From contig CAJPOL010000015.1 in assembly GCA_905372265.1 (NCBI GenBank), positions 1 to 27,272 of the forward strand: 27,272 nt of DNA, in the 5' to 3' direction. Below the pieces are notes generated by a model, which was not told the origin of the DNA, made no database searches, and saw only the letters and a list, made by a program, of their open reading frames with translations. Below, one piece after another: positions 7,786 through 14,638 of the stretch. Source of the DNA: an uncultured Treponema sp. GTDB lineage: Bacteria > Spirochaetota > Spirochaetia > Treponematales > Treponemataceae. Within the stretch, counting starts at the first letter, position 1, and each line of letters begins with the position of its first letter. Both the position numbers and the translations under genes were made by a program.

Positions 7786-7811
7786 TGCAAAATTTTGCTA
7801 AAAATTTTGCA
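7786..7811. repeat. 11-bp inverted repeat, second of two related stem-loops
   Basis: TGCAAAATTTT (7786-7796) and AAAATTTTGCA (7801-7811) flank the loop GCTA. Compared with the 7699-7732 stem, a G-C pair near the base is replaced by A-T on both sides. That compensatory change is consistent with a conserved structure. Confidence 0.7.
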
Positions 7812-7829
7812 CATTTTATTTTGAGAAGC

Positions 7830-7970
7830 AGGATAAACACATCAGGTTATTAATCAAATATCGAAAAATAAAGAGGCTGTGAGACCATTTGAACCGCGAA
7901 GAGGTTCAATTCTGGTTGAACAGCCTCTTTATTTTTCGGGGTACTATAAAAAAGCTGATGTGTTTATCCT
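7830..7970. mobile_element. MITE-like element: 16-bp terminal inverted repeats around a 19-bp inverted repeat
   Basis: The ends AGGATAAACACATCAG (7830-7845) and its exact reverse complement (7955-7970) enclose a 125-base... interior of 109 bases that holds no convincing gene. A nested perfect 19-bp inverted repeat lies inside (7862-7880 with 7920-7938). The symmetry resembles a miniature inverted-repeat transposable element or a structured intergenic repeat. No target-site duplication is evident at the borders, and a nearby extra copy of the end at 7747-7761 argues for local duplication as well. Mobility is not shown. Confidence 0.45.
7862..7938. terminator. Long hairpin with A-rich and T-rich arms, possible bidirectional terminator or attenuator
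   Basis: A perfect 19-bp stem (7862-7880 with 7920-7938) encloses 39 bases, which contain a second hairpin (7889-7895 with 7903-7909). Each strand ends its stem in a T-rich run, like a terminator readable in either direction. It lies between divergent operons, where a terminator is unexpected. It may insulate them, or attenuate transcription of the - strand operon if the promoter at 7982-7990 is real. Confidence 0.5.
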
Positions 7971-7981
7971 AACTTTGAGTG

Positions 7982-7990
7982 AGTATAGCA
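7982..7990 (-). promoter_or_regulatory. Candidate extended -10 promoter for the regulator-hprK-ptsH-holA operon
   Basis: The - strand reads TGCTATACT, an extended -10 element. The matching -35 region is weak (TAGCAC at 17-base spacing), as extended -10 promoters tolerate. Transcription from here would give a leader of nearly 290 bases containing all the stem-loops of 7699-7970. The same nonamer lies upstream of the Rpn-type gene. Confidence 0.4.
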
Positions 7991-8025
7991 TAATTTTATT
8001 TTTCGTGCTACATTTCGTTTCATTC

Positions 8026-10170
8026 ATGGAAAACCTATCATTTTTGCCGGGTAGTCCGCTTCCTGCCGGTGCTGCCGTCTATAGCGATGGTGTGAATTTC
8101 AGTATTTTTTCCCGTAATGCCTTTTCGGTTACGTTGGATATCTTTGAAAAAGCCGAAGATTCCGCGCCTTGTTGTTCATACACTTTTGACCCCAATACGA
8201 ATAAAACAGGAGATATCTGGCATATCTTTGTCAAAGGCTTACCGAAAAACGCCCTGTATCTTTACCGCGTCGACGGCCCCTTTGCTCCTTACGAGGGAAT
8301 GCGTTTTAATGCCGGTAATTATCTGCTCGACCCGTATTCGCGGGGGCTTGCCAATACGGAATCCTTTAGCGGGAATTTTTCCGCGCAAACGCCGCCCCCT
8401 CACCTAGACGGCGATCTGGCTTTTTTAAGCGGGCAGCTGCCTGCTCATTTTCCCAAGTGCATTGCAGTAGCGCAGGATGATTTTGACTGGCAGGGCGATC
8501 ACCCGCTCAATTATCCACTAAAAGACTGTATCATCTACGAAGCGCATGTAAAAGGGCTTTCGTGCCATACCAATGCACCGCAGCAGCATAAGGGAACCTA
8601 TCAGGGGATTATCGATACCATTCCATATTTAAAAGAACTGGGCATCACCAGCCTTGAGCTATTGCCTATTCAGGAATTTAACGAGCATGAATTGACCAGA
8701 ATAAATCCGCGGACAGGATCGGTGTTAAAAAACTACTGGGGATATAGTACCATCACTTTTTTTGCGCCTAAATCGTCTTACGCTTCCGACCGTGAAGGTA
8801 TTGGGGCGGTATTCGAGTTTAAACGGATGGTGCGCGAGCTGCATAAAAACGGCATCGAAGTAATTCTGGACATCGTATTTAATCATACGGCGGAAGGAAG
8901 CGAGTTCGGCCCGACCCTTTCGTTCCGAGGCTTGGACAATACCATCTATTATATACTGGAAGATAACGCGCGTTATTACCGGAACTACTCAGGCTGCGGC
9001 AACACCGTAAACTGTAATCACCCGATTGTGCAGACCTTTATCTTAGACTGCCTGCGGTACTGGGTCATTGAAATGCACGTCGACGGTTTCCGGTTCGACC
9101 TCGGCTCTATCTTGGGCAGAGATCAAAAAGGAAACCTCATGGATAATCCGCCGACCATTGAACATATTGCCGAAGACCCCATATTGAGAAAAACAAAGAT
9201 CATCGCAGAGGCATGGGATGCGGGCGGCGCGTATCAGGTAGGGAATTTTTCCGCCGGCAGGTGGGCTGAATGGAATGACCGTTTCCGCGACGATGTGCGG
9301 CTCTTTTGGCGCGGAGATTTATCCCATGCAAAAGAACTTGCGACGCGGGTAACCGGTTCCGCCGACTTGTACCTCCGCAACGGACGTAAACCCTTCCATT
9401 CCATCAACTTTGTTACCAGCCATGACGGGTTTACCCTCTACGATTTATTAAGCTATGATAGAAAACACAACGAAGAAAACGGAGAGGACAATCGGGACGG
9501 CAGCGATTCCAATTGCAGCTATAACAACGGCTTTGAAGGAAAAACCGAGAATAGTCATATCGAAACTGTACGGAAGCAAAAAGCAAAGAATATACTCTTA
9601 ACGCTCATTTTATCGTTGGGAACTCCGATGCTGACCGCCGGAGATGAAGTATTGCGGACTCAGCGTGGGAATAACAATCCCTACTGCCAAGATAACGAGA
9701 TAAGCTGGTTCGACTGGTCGCTCACCCGGAGCAATGCCGATATATTGGCATTTGTAAAAAAACTAATCCGCCTACGCAAACAGCATCCGGTATTCCTACG
9801 TTCGGAGTTTTTAACGGGAACACAATCAGGCGACCGGCGAAAACCGGATATCAGCTGGTACAACGCGCAAGGCAGCGCTCCCGATTGGAACCAGCCTTCG
9901 TCTTTTTTAGCATATTTTCTTGACGGTTCCACGGCGGAAACAAGAGCCGAACGCGATGATAACAGCTTTTACATCATGTTGAACGGCGGCACTTTAGACG
10001 TTACTGCAACAATCTGCCCACCGCTGGAAGGAAAGCATTGGTATCGGCTAATCGATACATCCTATCCGGCAGGAGAAGATTTTACCGATCCCGAACAGGC
10101 GCCGCTTTTGGAGAATCAGCAAAAATATGTTGTATTAGCCGCGACAGCCGTCGTGTTAATTCTGAAATAA
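8026..10170 (+). CDS. glgX: Glycogen debranching enzyme, isoamylase type
   Basis: This 714-residue GH13 enzyme hydrolyses alpha-1,6 branches in glycogen after phosphorylase has trimmed the outer chains. A carbohydrate-binding N-terminal domain (about 5-110) precedes the catalytic barrel. The barrel shows region I DIVFNH (282-287), nucleophile Asp358 in DGFRFD, acid/base Glu395 in AEAW and transition-state Asp467 in SHDG. The start ATG 8026 is chosen because the family's N-terminus begins there. The open frame extends back to 7879, but that stretch lies in the inverted repeats. No Shine-Dalgarno is evident before 8026, so translation may be weak or leaderless. glgP follows after 10 bases. Confidence 0.93.
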   Translation: MENLSFLPGSPLPAGAAVYSDGVNFSIFSRNAFSVTLDIFEKAEDSAPCCSYTFDPNTNKTGDIWHIFVKGLPKNALYLYRVDGPFAPYEGMRFNAGNYLLDPYSRGLANTESFSGNFSAQTPPPHLDGDLAFLSGQLPAHFPKCIAVAQDDFDWQGDHPLNYPLKDCIIYEAHVKGLSCHTNAPQQHKGTYQGIIDTIPYLKELGITSLELLPIQEFNEHELTRINPRTGSVLKNYWGYSTITFFAPKSSYASDREGIGAVFEFKRMVRELHKNGIEVILDIVFNHTAEGSEFGPTLSFRGLDNTIYYILEDNARYYRNYSGCGNTVNCNHPIVQTFILDCLRYWVIEMHVDGFRFDLGSILGRDQKGNLMDNPPTIEHIAEDPILRKTKIIAEAWDAGGAYQVGNFSAGRWAEWNDRFRDDVRLFWRGDLSHAKELATRVTGSADLYLRNGRKPFHSINFVTSHDGFTLYDLLSYDRKHNEENGEDNRDGSDSNCSYNNGFEGKTENSHIETVRKQKAKNILLTLILSLGTPMLTAGDEVLRTQRGNNNPYCQDNEISWFDWSLTRSNADILAFVKKLIRLRKQHPVFLRSEFLTGTQSGDRRKPDISWYNAQGSAPDWNQPSSFLAYFLDGSTAETRAERDDNSFYIMLNGGTLDVTATICPPLEGKHWYRLIDTSYPAGEDFTDPEQAPLLENQQKYVVLAATAVVLILK

Positions 10171-10180
10171 GGGGGAATTT

Positions 10181-12634
10181 ATGTCTCAGTTAAAAGAAAC
10201 CTTACGGGCAAGCATTTTAGGCAAGCTGAAACGAAATTTCAGCAAGGACATATCCGAGGCAACAATACGTGAACTCTATGATGCCGCGGCAAGCAGCGTT
10301 ATGGATAGCATTCAGCCCAACATATCCGCAACCAGAACCGCGCAGGAGCAGCCCGATGTACGGCAGATGTATTATTTCTCCGCCGAATTTTTGATGGGGC
10401 GGGCGCTTTCCAATAACTTGAACAACACCGGTATGCGCGCCGCAATGGAAGAACTTTTAACGGAGCTTTCCGCCTCGTATCGGGACATCGAGGATGAAGA
10501 ACCCGATGCAGGGCTTGGAAACGGCGGTCTCGGTAGGCTCGCCGCCTGTTTTTTGGACTCGCTTGCAACGCTCGACTATCCCGGACACGGCTACGGTATC
10601 CGCTACCAGTACGGTATGTTTGAACAGCGGATAGAAAACGGCTATCAGGTGGAATACCCCGACAACTGGCGGCGTTACCGCGATCCGTGGGAAGTACGCC
10701 GCGACGATTTGGCGGTAACGGTACACTTCGGCGGCACTCCGATATGCACGCAGCAAGAAGACGGTACCCTACTCTACCGGCTGGAAAATGCCGAGGAGGT
10801 TATTGCTACCCCCTATGATATGGCGATCATCGGCTACGGCACCAAAACTGTCAACCGCCTGCGCCTCTGGGAAGCCTCCTCTCCCGACGGCTTCGACCTC
10901 CAGCTCTTTAACAACATGGAATACACCGCTGCGGTTGCAAAACAAAACTCCGCAGAAAATATCTCCCGCGTATTATACCCGAACGACACCGGCCCGTCGG
11001 GAAAGGCGCTCCGTTTAAAACAGCAGTATTTTTTCACTTCTGCAAGTTTACAGGATTTAGTGCGTTCGTTTATTCGCAAGCACGGTACGAATTTCGCCGA
11101 CTTCCCGCGCTATAATGTTATCCAGCTAAACGATACGCACCCCGTCGTGGCAATCCCCGAACTGATGCGCCTTTTGATGGACGAACACCACCTCGGCTGG
11201 GATGCGGCATGGGCGATTGTTATTCAAACATTTGCATATACGAACCATACGATTTTAGCGGAAGCGTTGGAAAAATGGCCGATCGAGATATTCCAAGGCT
11301 TGCTGCCGCGCGTGTATCAAATTGTAGAAGAGATAAACCGCCGCTTCCTACTGGAGCTGCGGGAAAAATACCCGAACGATTGGAAAAAACACAACAAGAT
11401 GTCCATTATCGGTGAAGGGAAAATCCGTATGGCATGGCTCGCCATTGCCGGTTCGTTTTCGGTCAACGGTGTCGCAGCGTTGCACACTGAAATTCTTAAA
11501 ACCAAAGAGCTGTCCGATTGGTATAATCTGTATCCGCAAAAGTTTAACAATAAGACAAACGGTGTTACCCAGCGCCGCTGGCTTTTAACTGCAAACCCCG
11601 CGCTTTCGGCCTTTATTACGAAGCATATCGGCGACGGCTGGATTAAAGACCTTACGCAGCTGCGGCAGCTTGAAAAACTGGCGGATAATCAGGAAGCGTT
11701 AAACGAATTAATCGCGATAAAAAAACACAATAAAGAGCGGCTTGCTGAATTCCTCAAACGGACACAGGGAGTTGTGATCGATCCCAACTCGATTTTTGAC
11801 GTGCAGATAAAACGGCTCCACGAATACAAACGCCAGCTCTTAAACGTCCTGCATGTGATGACACTCTATAACAGAATTATCGAAGACCCGACGTATGATC
11901 CTATTCCGCATACCTTTATCTTCGGCGCAAAAGCAGCATCGGGCTATCGGCGGGCAAAGCTCATCATTAAACTGATTAATACCGTTGCCGACCGCATCAA
12001 CAACGATCACCGTGTACGGGGAAAATTAAAGGTAGTATTTGCGGCAAACTATTGCGTCTCGACTGCCGAAAAGATTTTCCCCGCTTCGGATATTTCCGAG
12101 CAGATTTCCACCGCGGGTAAGGAAGCGTCGGGAACCGGCAATATGAAGTTTATGCTGAACGGTGCGATCACGCTCGGAACGCTGGACGGCGCTAATATCG
12201 AAATTGTGGAAGAAGTAGGCGCTGAAAACGCCGTTATTTTCGGTATCACCGCAGACGAGATCCAAAAGATTGAGCATGAGCACAGCTATAATCCGCAAGA
12301 ATACCTTAACCGCAATCCTGCATTGGCGAGAGCGCTGACCCAGCTTATCGACGGGACATATACGCCGCCCTTTGACAACAGCTTTAGAGAATTGTACGAT
12401 TCGCTGGTGTACGGCGTGGAGGGGCAGCGGCCGGACGTCTATTACGTGCTGGCGGATTTCGATGCTTATGCAGCGGCGCAACAGCGGATTGTCGAATGTT
12501 ACCGCGACGAAATGAAATGGGCAAAAATGTGCCTTTTGAACATTGCCCGATCGGGTAAGTTCAGTTCAGACCGTACCATCGAAGACTATGTGCGGGATAT
12601 CTGGAAGCTGGAAAAAGTGAGTGTCAATTCATAA
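10181..12634 (+). CDS. glgP: Glycogen/maltodextrin phosphorylase
   Basis: This 817-residue GT35 enzyme releases glucose 1-phosphate from alpha-1,4 glucan ends. The pyridoxal-phosphate site EASGTGNMKF (648-657) places the cofactor on Lys656. Other conserved stretches are GLGNGGLGRLAACFLDSLAT (111-130), QLNDTHP (315-321) and RLHEYKRQLLN (545-555). Length agrees with bacterial phosphorylases, and the animal N-terminal regulatory serine region is absent. The Shine-Dalgarno AAGGGGGA precedes ATG 10181. It lies 10 bases after glgX, so the two form a glycogen-breakdown operon. The products act together: phosphorylase shortens branches and GlgX removes the stubs. Confidence 0.96.
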   Translation: MSQLKETLRASILGKLKRNFSKDISEATIRELYDAAASSVMDSIQPNISATRTAQEQPDVRQMYYFSAEFLMGRALSNNLNNTGMRAAMEELLTELSASYRDIEDEEPDAGLGNGGLGRLAACFLDSLATLDYPGHGYGIRYQYGMFEQRIENGYQVEYPDNWRRYRDPWEVRRDDLAVTVHFGGTPICTQQEDGTLLYRLENAEEVIATPYDMAIIGYGTKTVNRLRLWEASSPDGFDLQLFNNMEYTAAVAKQNSAENISRVLYPNDTGPSGKALRLKQQYFFTSASLQDLVRSFIRKHGTNFADFPRYNVIQLNDTHPVVAIPELMRLLMDEHHLGWDAAWAIVIQTFAYTNHTILAEALEKWPIEIFQGLLPRVYQIVEEINRRFLLELREKYPNDWKKHNKMSIIGEGKIRMAWLAIAGSFSVNGVAALHTEILKTKELSDWYNLYPQKFNNKTNGVTQRRWLLTANPALSAFITKHIGDGWIKDLTQLRQLEKLADNQEALNELIAIKKHNKERLAEFLKRTQGVVIDPNSIFDVQIKRLHEYKRQLLNVLHVMTLYNRIIEDPTYDPIPHTFIFGAKAASGYRRAKLIIKLINTVADRINNDHRVRGKLKVVFAANYCVSTAEKIFPASDISEQISTAGKEASGTGNMKFMLNGAITLGTLDGANIEIVEEVGAENAVIFGITADEIQKIEHEHSYNPQEYLNRNPALARALTQLIDGTYTPPFDNSFRELYDSLVYGVEGQRPDVYYVLADFDAYAAAQQRIVECYRDEMKWAKMCLLNIARSGKFSSDRTIEDYVRDIWKLEKVSVNS

Positions 12635-12669
12635 TTTTGAATTGCATACCGGAAGCTACCGTAATCCAT

Positions 12670-12713
12670 TTCAAAAATCTTATAAGCTATGCTATACTAC
12701 CGCAAGTGAGGGA
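12670..12713 (+). promoter_or_regulatory. Promoter and ribosome binding site of the Rpn-type gene
   Basis: TTCAAA (12670-12675) and TATACT (12693-12698) are spaced 17 bases apart, and TG at 12690-12691 makes the -10 extended. GAGGGA (12708-12713) is the ribosome binding site, seven bases before ATG 12721. This supports independent transcription from glgP. Confidence 0.6.
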
Positions 12714-12720
12714 CAGTGCT

Positions 12721-13638
12721 ATGAGTACGGCAAACAGAAAGTATAAAGACTCGGTTTTTGTCGATCTATTCAGTGAAGATGAAAAGGCAAAAGAGAATTT
12801 TTTATCATTGTATAATGCTTTGCATAATACTCATTTACCGCTTTCATGCCCGGTAGAAAACATAAAGCTTGATAATGTCATGTATATGAACATAATCAAT
12901 GACGTTTCCTGCCTTGTGGACAATAAGATTATTGTTCTTGCAGAACATCAGTCAACGATAAATGAAAATATGCCTATACGCTTTTTACAATACATAGCAA
13001 GGCTGTATGAAAAGCTGCAAATGCCAGCGGATAGGTATTTAAGGAAGCTATCAAAAATACCTACACCGGAGTTTTATGTTTTTTATAATGGAATGGAAGA
13101 CTATCCTGAAACGATAACACTCAAACTGTCGGATGCTTTTATAACAAAGCCTGACTCGCTGCCGCTGGAACTCACAGTACAGGTGATGAATATAAATAAT
13201 GATAAAGGGTGCAAAATACTCAAGACTTGTAAAACTTTAGATGAATACAGTTTGTTTGTAGAAGAGGTGCGCATTCAAACACAACTTGATCCTGAAAATG
13301 GCTTTACCAATGCGGTGAAGATATGTATAGAAAAAGGGGTCTTAAAAGAATACTTACAAAGGAAAGCACGGGAGGTAATCAATATGTTAATAGCAGAATA
13401 CGACTATGATACGGACATTGCAGTGCAAAGAGAAGAAGCAAGCAAAATAGCCTTTGCCCAAGGAATATCCCAAGGAATATCCCAAGGAATATCCCAAGGA
13501 ATATCCCAAGGGATATCTCAAGGTTCCCGTCAAAAAGCGCTGCAGGATGCGACTAATTTCAAACGGCTTGGAGTTTCTGTAGACATTATCTCACAAGCTA
13601 CCGGTCTCTCTCAAGAAGAAGTAGAAGCGTTGAATTAA
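12721..13638 (+). CDS. Rpn family PD-(D/E)XK nuclease / putative transposase (PF12784-like)
   Basis: This 305-residue protein resembles the Rpn/PF12784 group, related to RecA-independent recombination-promoting nucleases of E. coli. The N-terminal pattern KYKDSVFVDLFS is followed by the likely active-site residues Asp61 (NDVSCLVD) and Glu75-x-Gln77 (LAEHQSTINENMP). Five GISQ repeats lie at about 248-267. The C-terminus (KRLGVSVDIISQATGLSQEE) looks like a short helix-turn-helix. The start ATG 12721 has a promoter and ribosome binding site. An upstream in-frame TTG at 12637 is rejected. The gene is visibly richer in A/T than glgP, suggesting separate origin. Its stop codon spans the palindrome centre, so the natural 3' end is uncertain. 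Confidence 0.82.
   Translation: MSTANRKYKDSVFVDLFSEDEKAKENFLSLYNALHNTHLPLSCPVENIKLDNVMYMNIINDVSCLVDNKIIVLAEHQSTINENMPIRFLQYIARLYEKLQMPADRYLRKLSKIPTPEFYVFYNGMEDYPETITLKLSDAFITKPDSLPLELTVQVMNINNDKGCKILKTCKTLDEYSLFVEEVRIQTQLDPENGFTNAVKICIEKGVLKEYLQRKAREVINMLIAEYDYDTDIAVQREEASKIAFAQGISQGISQGISQGISQGISQGSRQKALQDATNFKRLGVSVDIISQATGLSQEEVEALN
13459..13518 (+). repeat. Five tandem 12-bp repeats coding for GISQ
   Basis: The unit CAAGGAATATCC is repeated four times exactly (13459-13506), and a fifth copy has two changes (13507-13518). The period is a multiple of three, so slippage would add or remove four residues without a frameshift. Confidence 0.95.
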
Positions 13639-14552
13639 TTCAACGCTTCTACTTCTTCTTGAGAGAGACCGGTAGCTTGTGAGATAATGTCTACAGAAAC
13701 TCCAAGCCGTTTGAAATTAGTCGCATCCTGCAGCGCTTTTTGACGGGAACCTTGAGATATCCCTTGGGATATTCCTTGGGATATTCCTTGGGATATTCCT
13801 TGGGATATTCCTTGGGCAAAGGCTATTTTGCTTGCTTCTTCTCTTTGCACTGCAATGTCCGTATCATAGTCGTATTCTGCTATTAACATATTGATTACCT
13901 CCCGTGCTTTCCTTTGTAAGTATTCTTTTAAGACCCCTTTTTCTATACATATCTTCACCGCATTGGTAAAGCCATTTTCAGGATCAAGTTGTGTTTGAAT
14001 GCGCACCTCTTCTACAAACAAACTGTATTCATCTAAAGTTTTACAAGTCTTGAGTATTTTGCACCCTTTATCATTATTTATATTCATCACCTGTACTGTG
14101 AGTTCCAGCGGCAGCGAGTCAGGCTTTGTTATAAAAGCATCCGACAGTTTGAGTGTTATCGTTTCAGGATAGTCTTCCATTCCATTATAAAAAACATAAA
14201 ACTCCGGTGTAGGTATTTTTGATAGCTTCCTTAAATACCTATCCGCTGGCATTTGCAGCTTTTCATACAGCCTTGCTATGTATTGTAAAAAGCGTATAGG
14301 CATATTTTCATTTATCGTTGACTGATGTTCTGCAAGAACAATAATCTTATTGTCCACAAGGCAGGAAACGTCATTGATTATGTTCATATACATGACATTA
14401 TCAAGCTTTATGTTTTCTACCGGGCATGAAAGCGGTAAATGAGTATTATGCAAAGCATTATACAATGATAAAAAATTCTCTTTTGCCTTTTCATCTTCAC
14501 TGAATAGATCGACAAAAACCGAGTCTTTATACTTTCTGTTTGCCGTACTCAT
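13635..14552 (-). CDS. Rpn family nuclease/putative transposase, mirror copy
   Basis: The translation is identical to the gene at 12721-13638. The two reading frames run tail to tail and overlap by four bases at the palindrome centre, sharing the self-complementary TTAA. Each stop codon uses bases from both arms. The tail-to-tail pair should not be read as a two-gene insertion element. Confidence 0.8.
   Translation of the reverse strand: MSTANRKYKDSVFVDLFSEDEKAKENFLSLYNALHNTHLPLSCPVENIKLDNVMYMNIINDVSCLVDNKIIVLAEHQSTINENMPIRFLQYIARLYEKLQMPADRYLRKLSKIPTPEFYVFYNGMEDYPETITLKLSDAFITKPDSLPLELTVQVMNINNDKGCKILKTCKTLDEYSLFVEEVRIQTQLDPENGFTNAVKICIEKGVLKEYLQRKAREVINMLIAEYDYDTDIAVQREEASKIAFAQGISQGISQGISQGISQGISQGSRQKALQDATNFKRLGVSVDIISQATGLSQEEVEALN
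13755..13814 (-). repeat. Mirror copy of the GISQ-coding tandem repeats
   Basis: Right-arm image of 13459-13518. The copy number is the same (five) in both arms. Such repeats usually drift between independent copies, so this supports a single source molecule. Confidence 0.95.
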
Positions 14553-14559
14553 AGCACTG

Positions 14560-14603
14560 TCCCTCACTTGCGGTAGTATAGCATAGCTTATAAGATTTTT
14601 GAA
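14560..14603 (-). promoter_or_regulatory. Mirror copy of the Rpn-type gene promoter and ribosome binding site
   Basis: Image of 12670-12713: extended -10 TGCTATACT at 14575-14583, with the -35 at 14598-14603. Confidence 0.55.
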
Positions 14604-14638
14604 ATGGATTACGGTAGCTTCCGGTATGCAATTCAAAA

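Noticed and set aside
7879..8025. N-terminal extension of glgX, 49 residues from a GTG at 7879
   Set aside because: It runs through the inverted repeats and the likely promoter region, and the known family N-terminus begins at 8026. The hydrophobic stretch it would encode appears accidental.
12026..12481. 151-residue open frame antisense to glgP
   Set aside because: It lies entirely opposite a conserved enzyme, has no ribosome binding site or recognisable domain, and is explained by the codon use of glgP.
12637..12720. Upstream TTG start for the Rpn-type gene
   Set aside because: It would place the promoter -10 and the ribosome binding site inside the coding region. ATG 12721 fits both signals.
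13459..13518. CRISPR-like repeats
   Set aside because: The 12-bp units are directly contiguous with no spacers and lie in frame within a coding sequence.
12721..14552. A two-gene tail-to-tail transposable element formed by the two Rpn-type genes
   Set aside because: The second gene is just the mirror of the first, and the symmetry does not stop at any element border but continues to the window ends.
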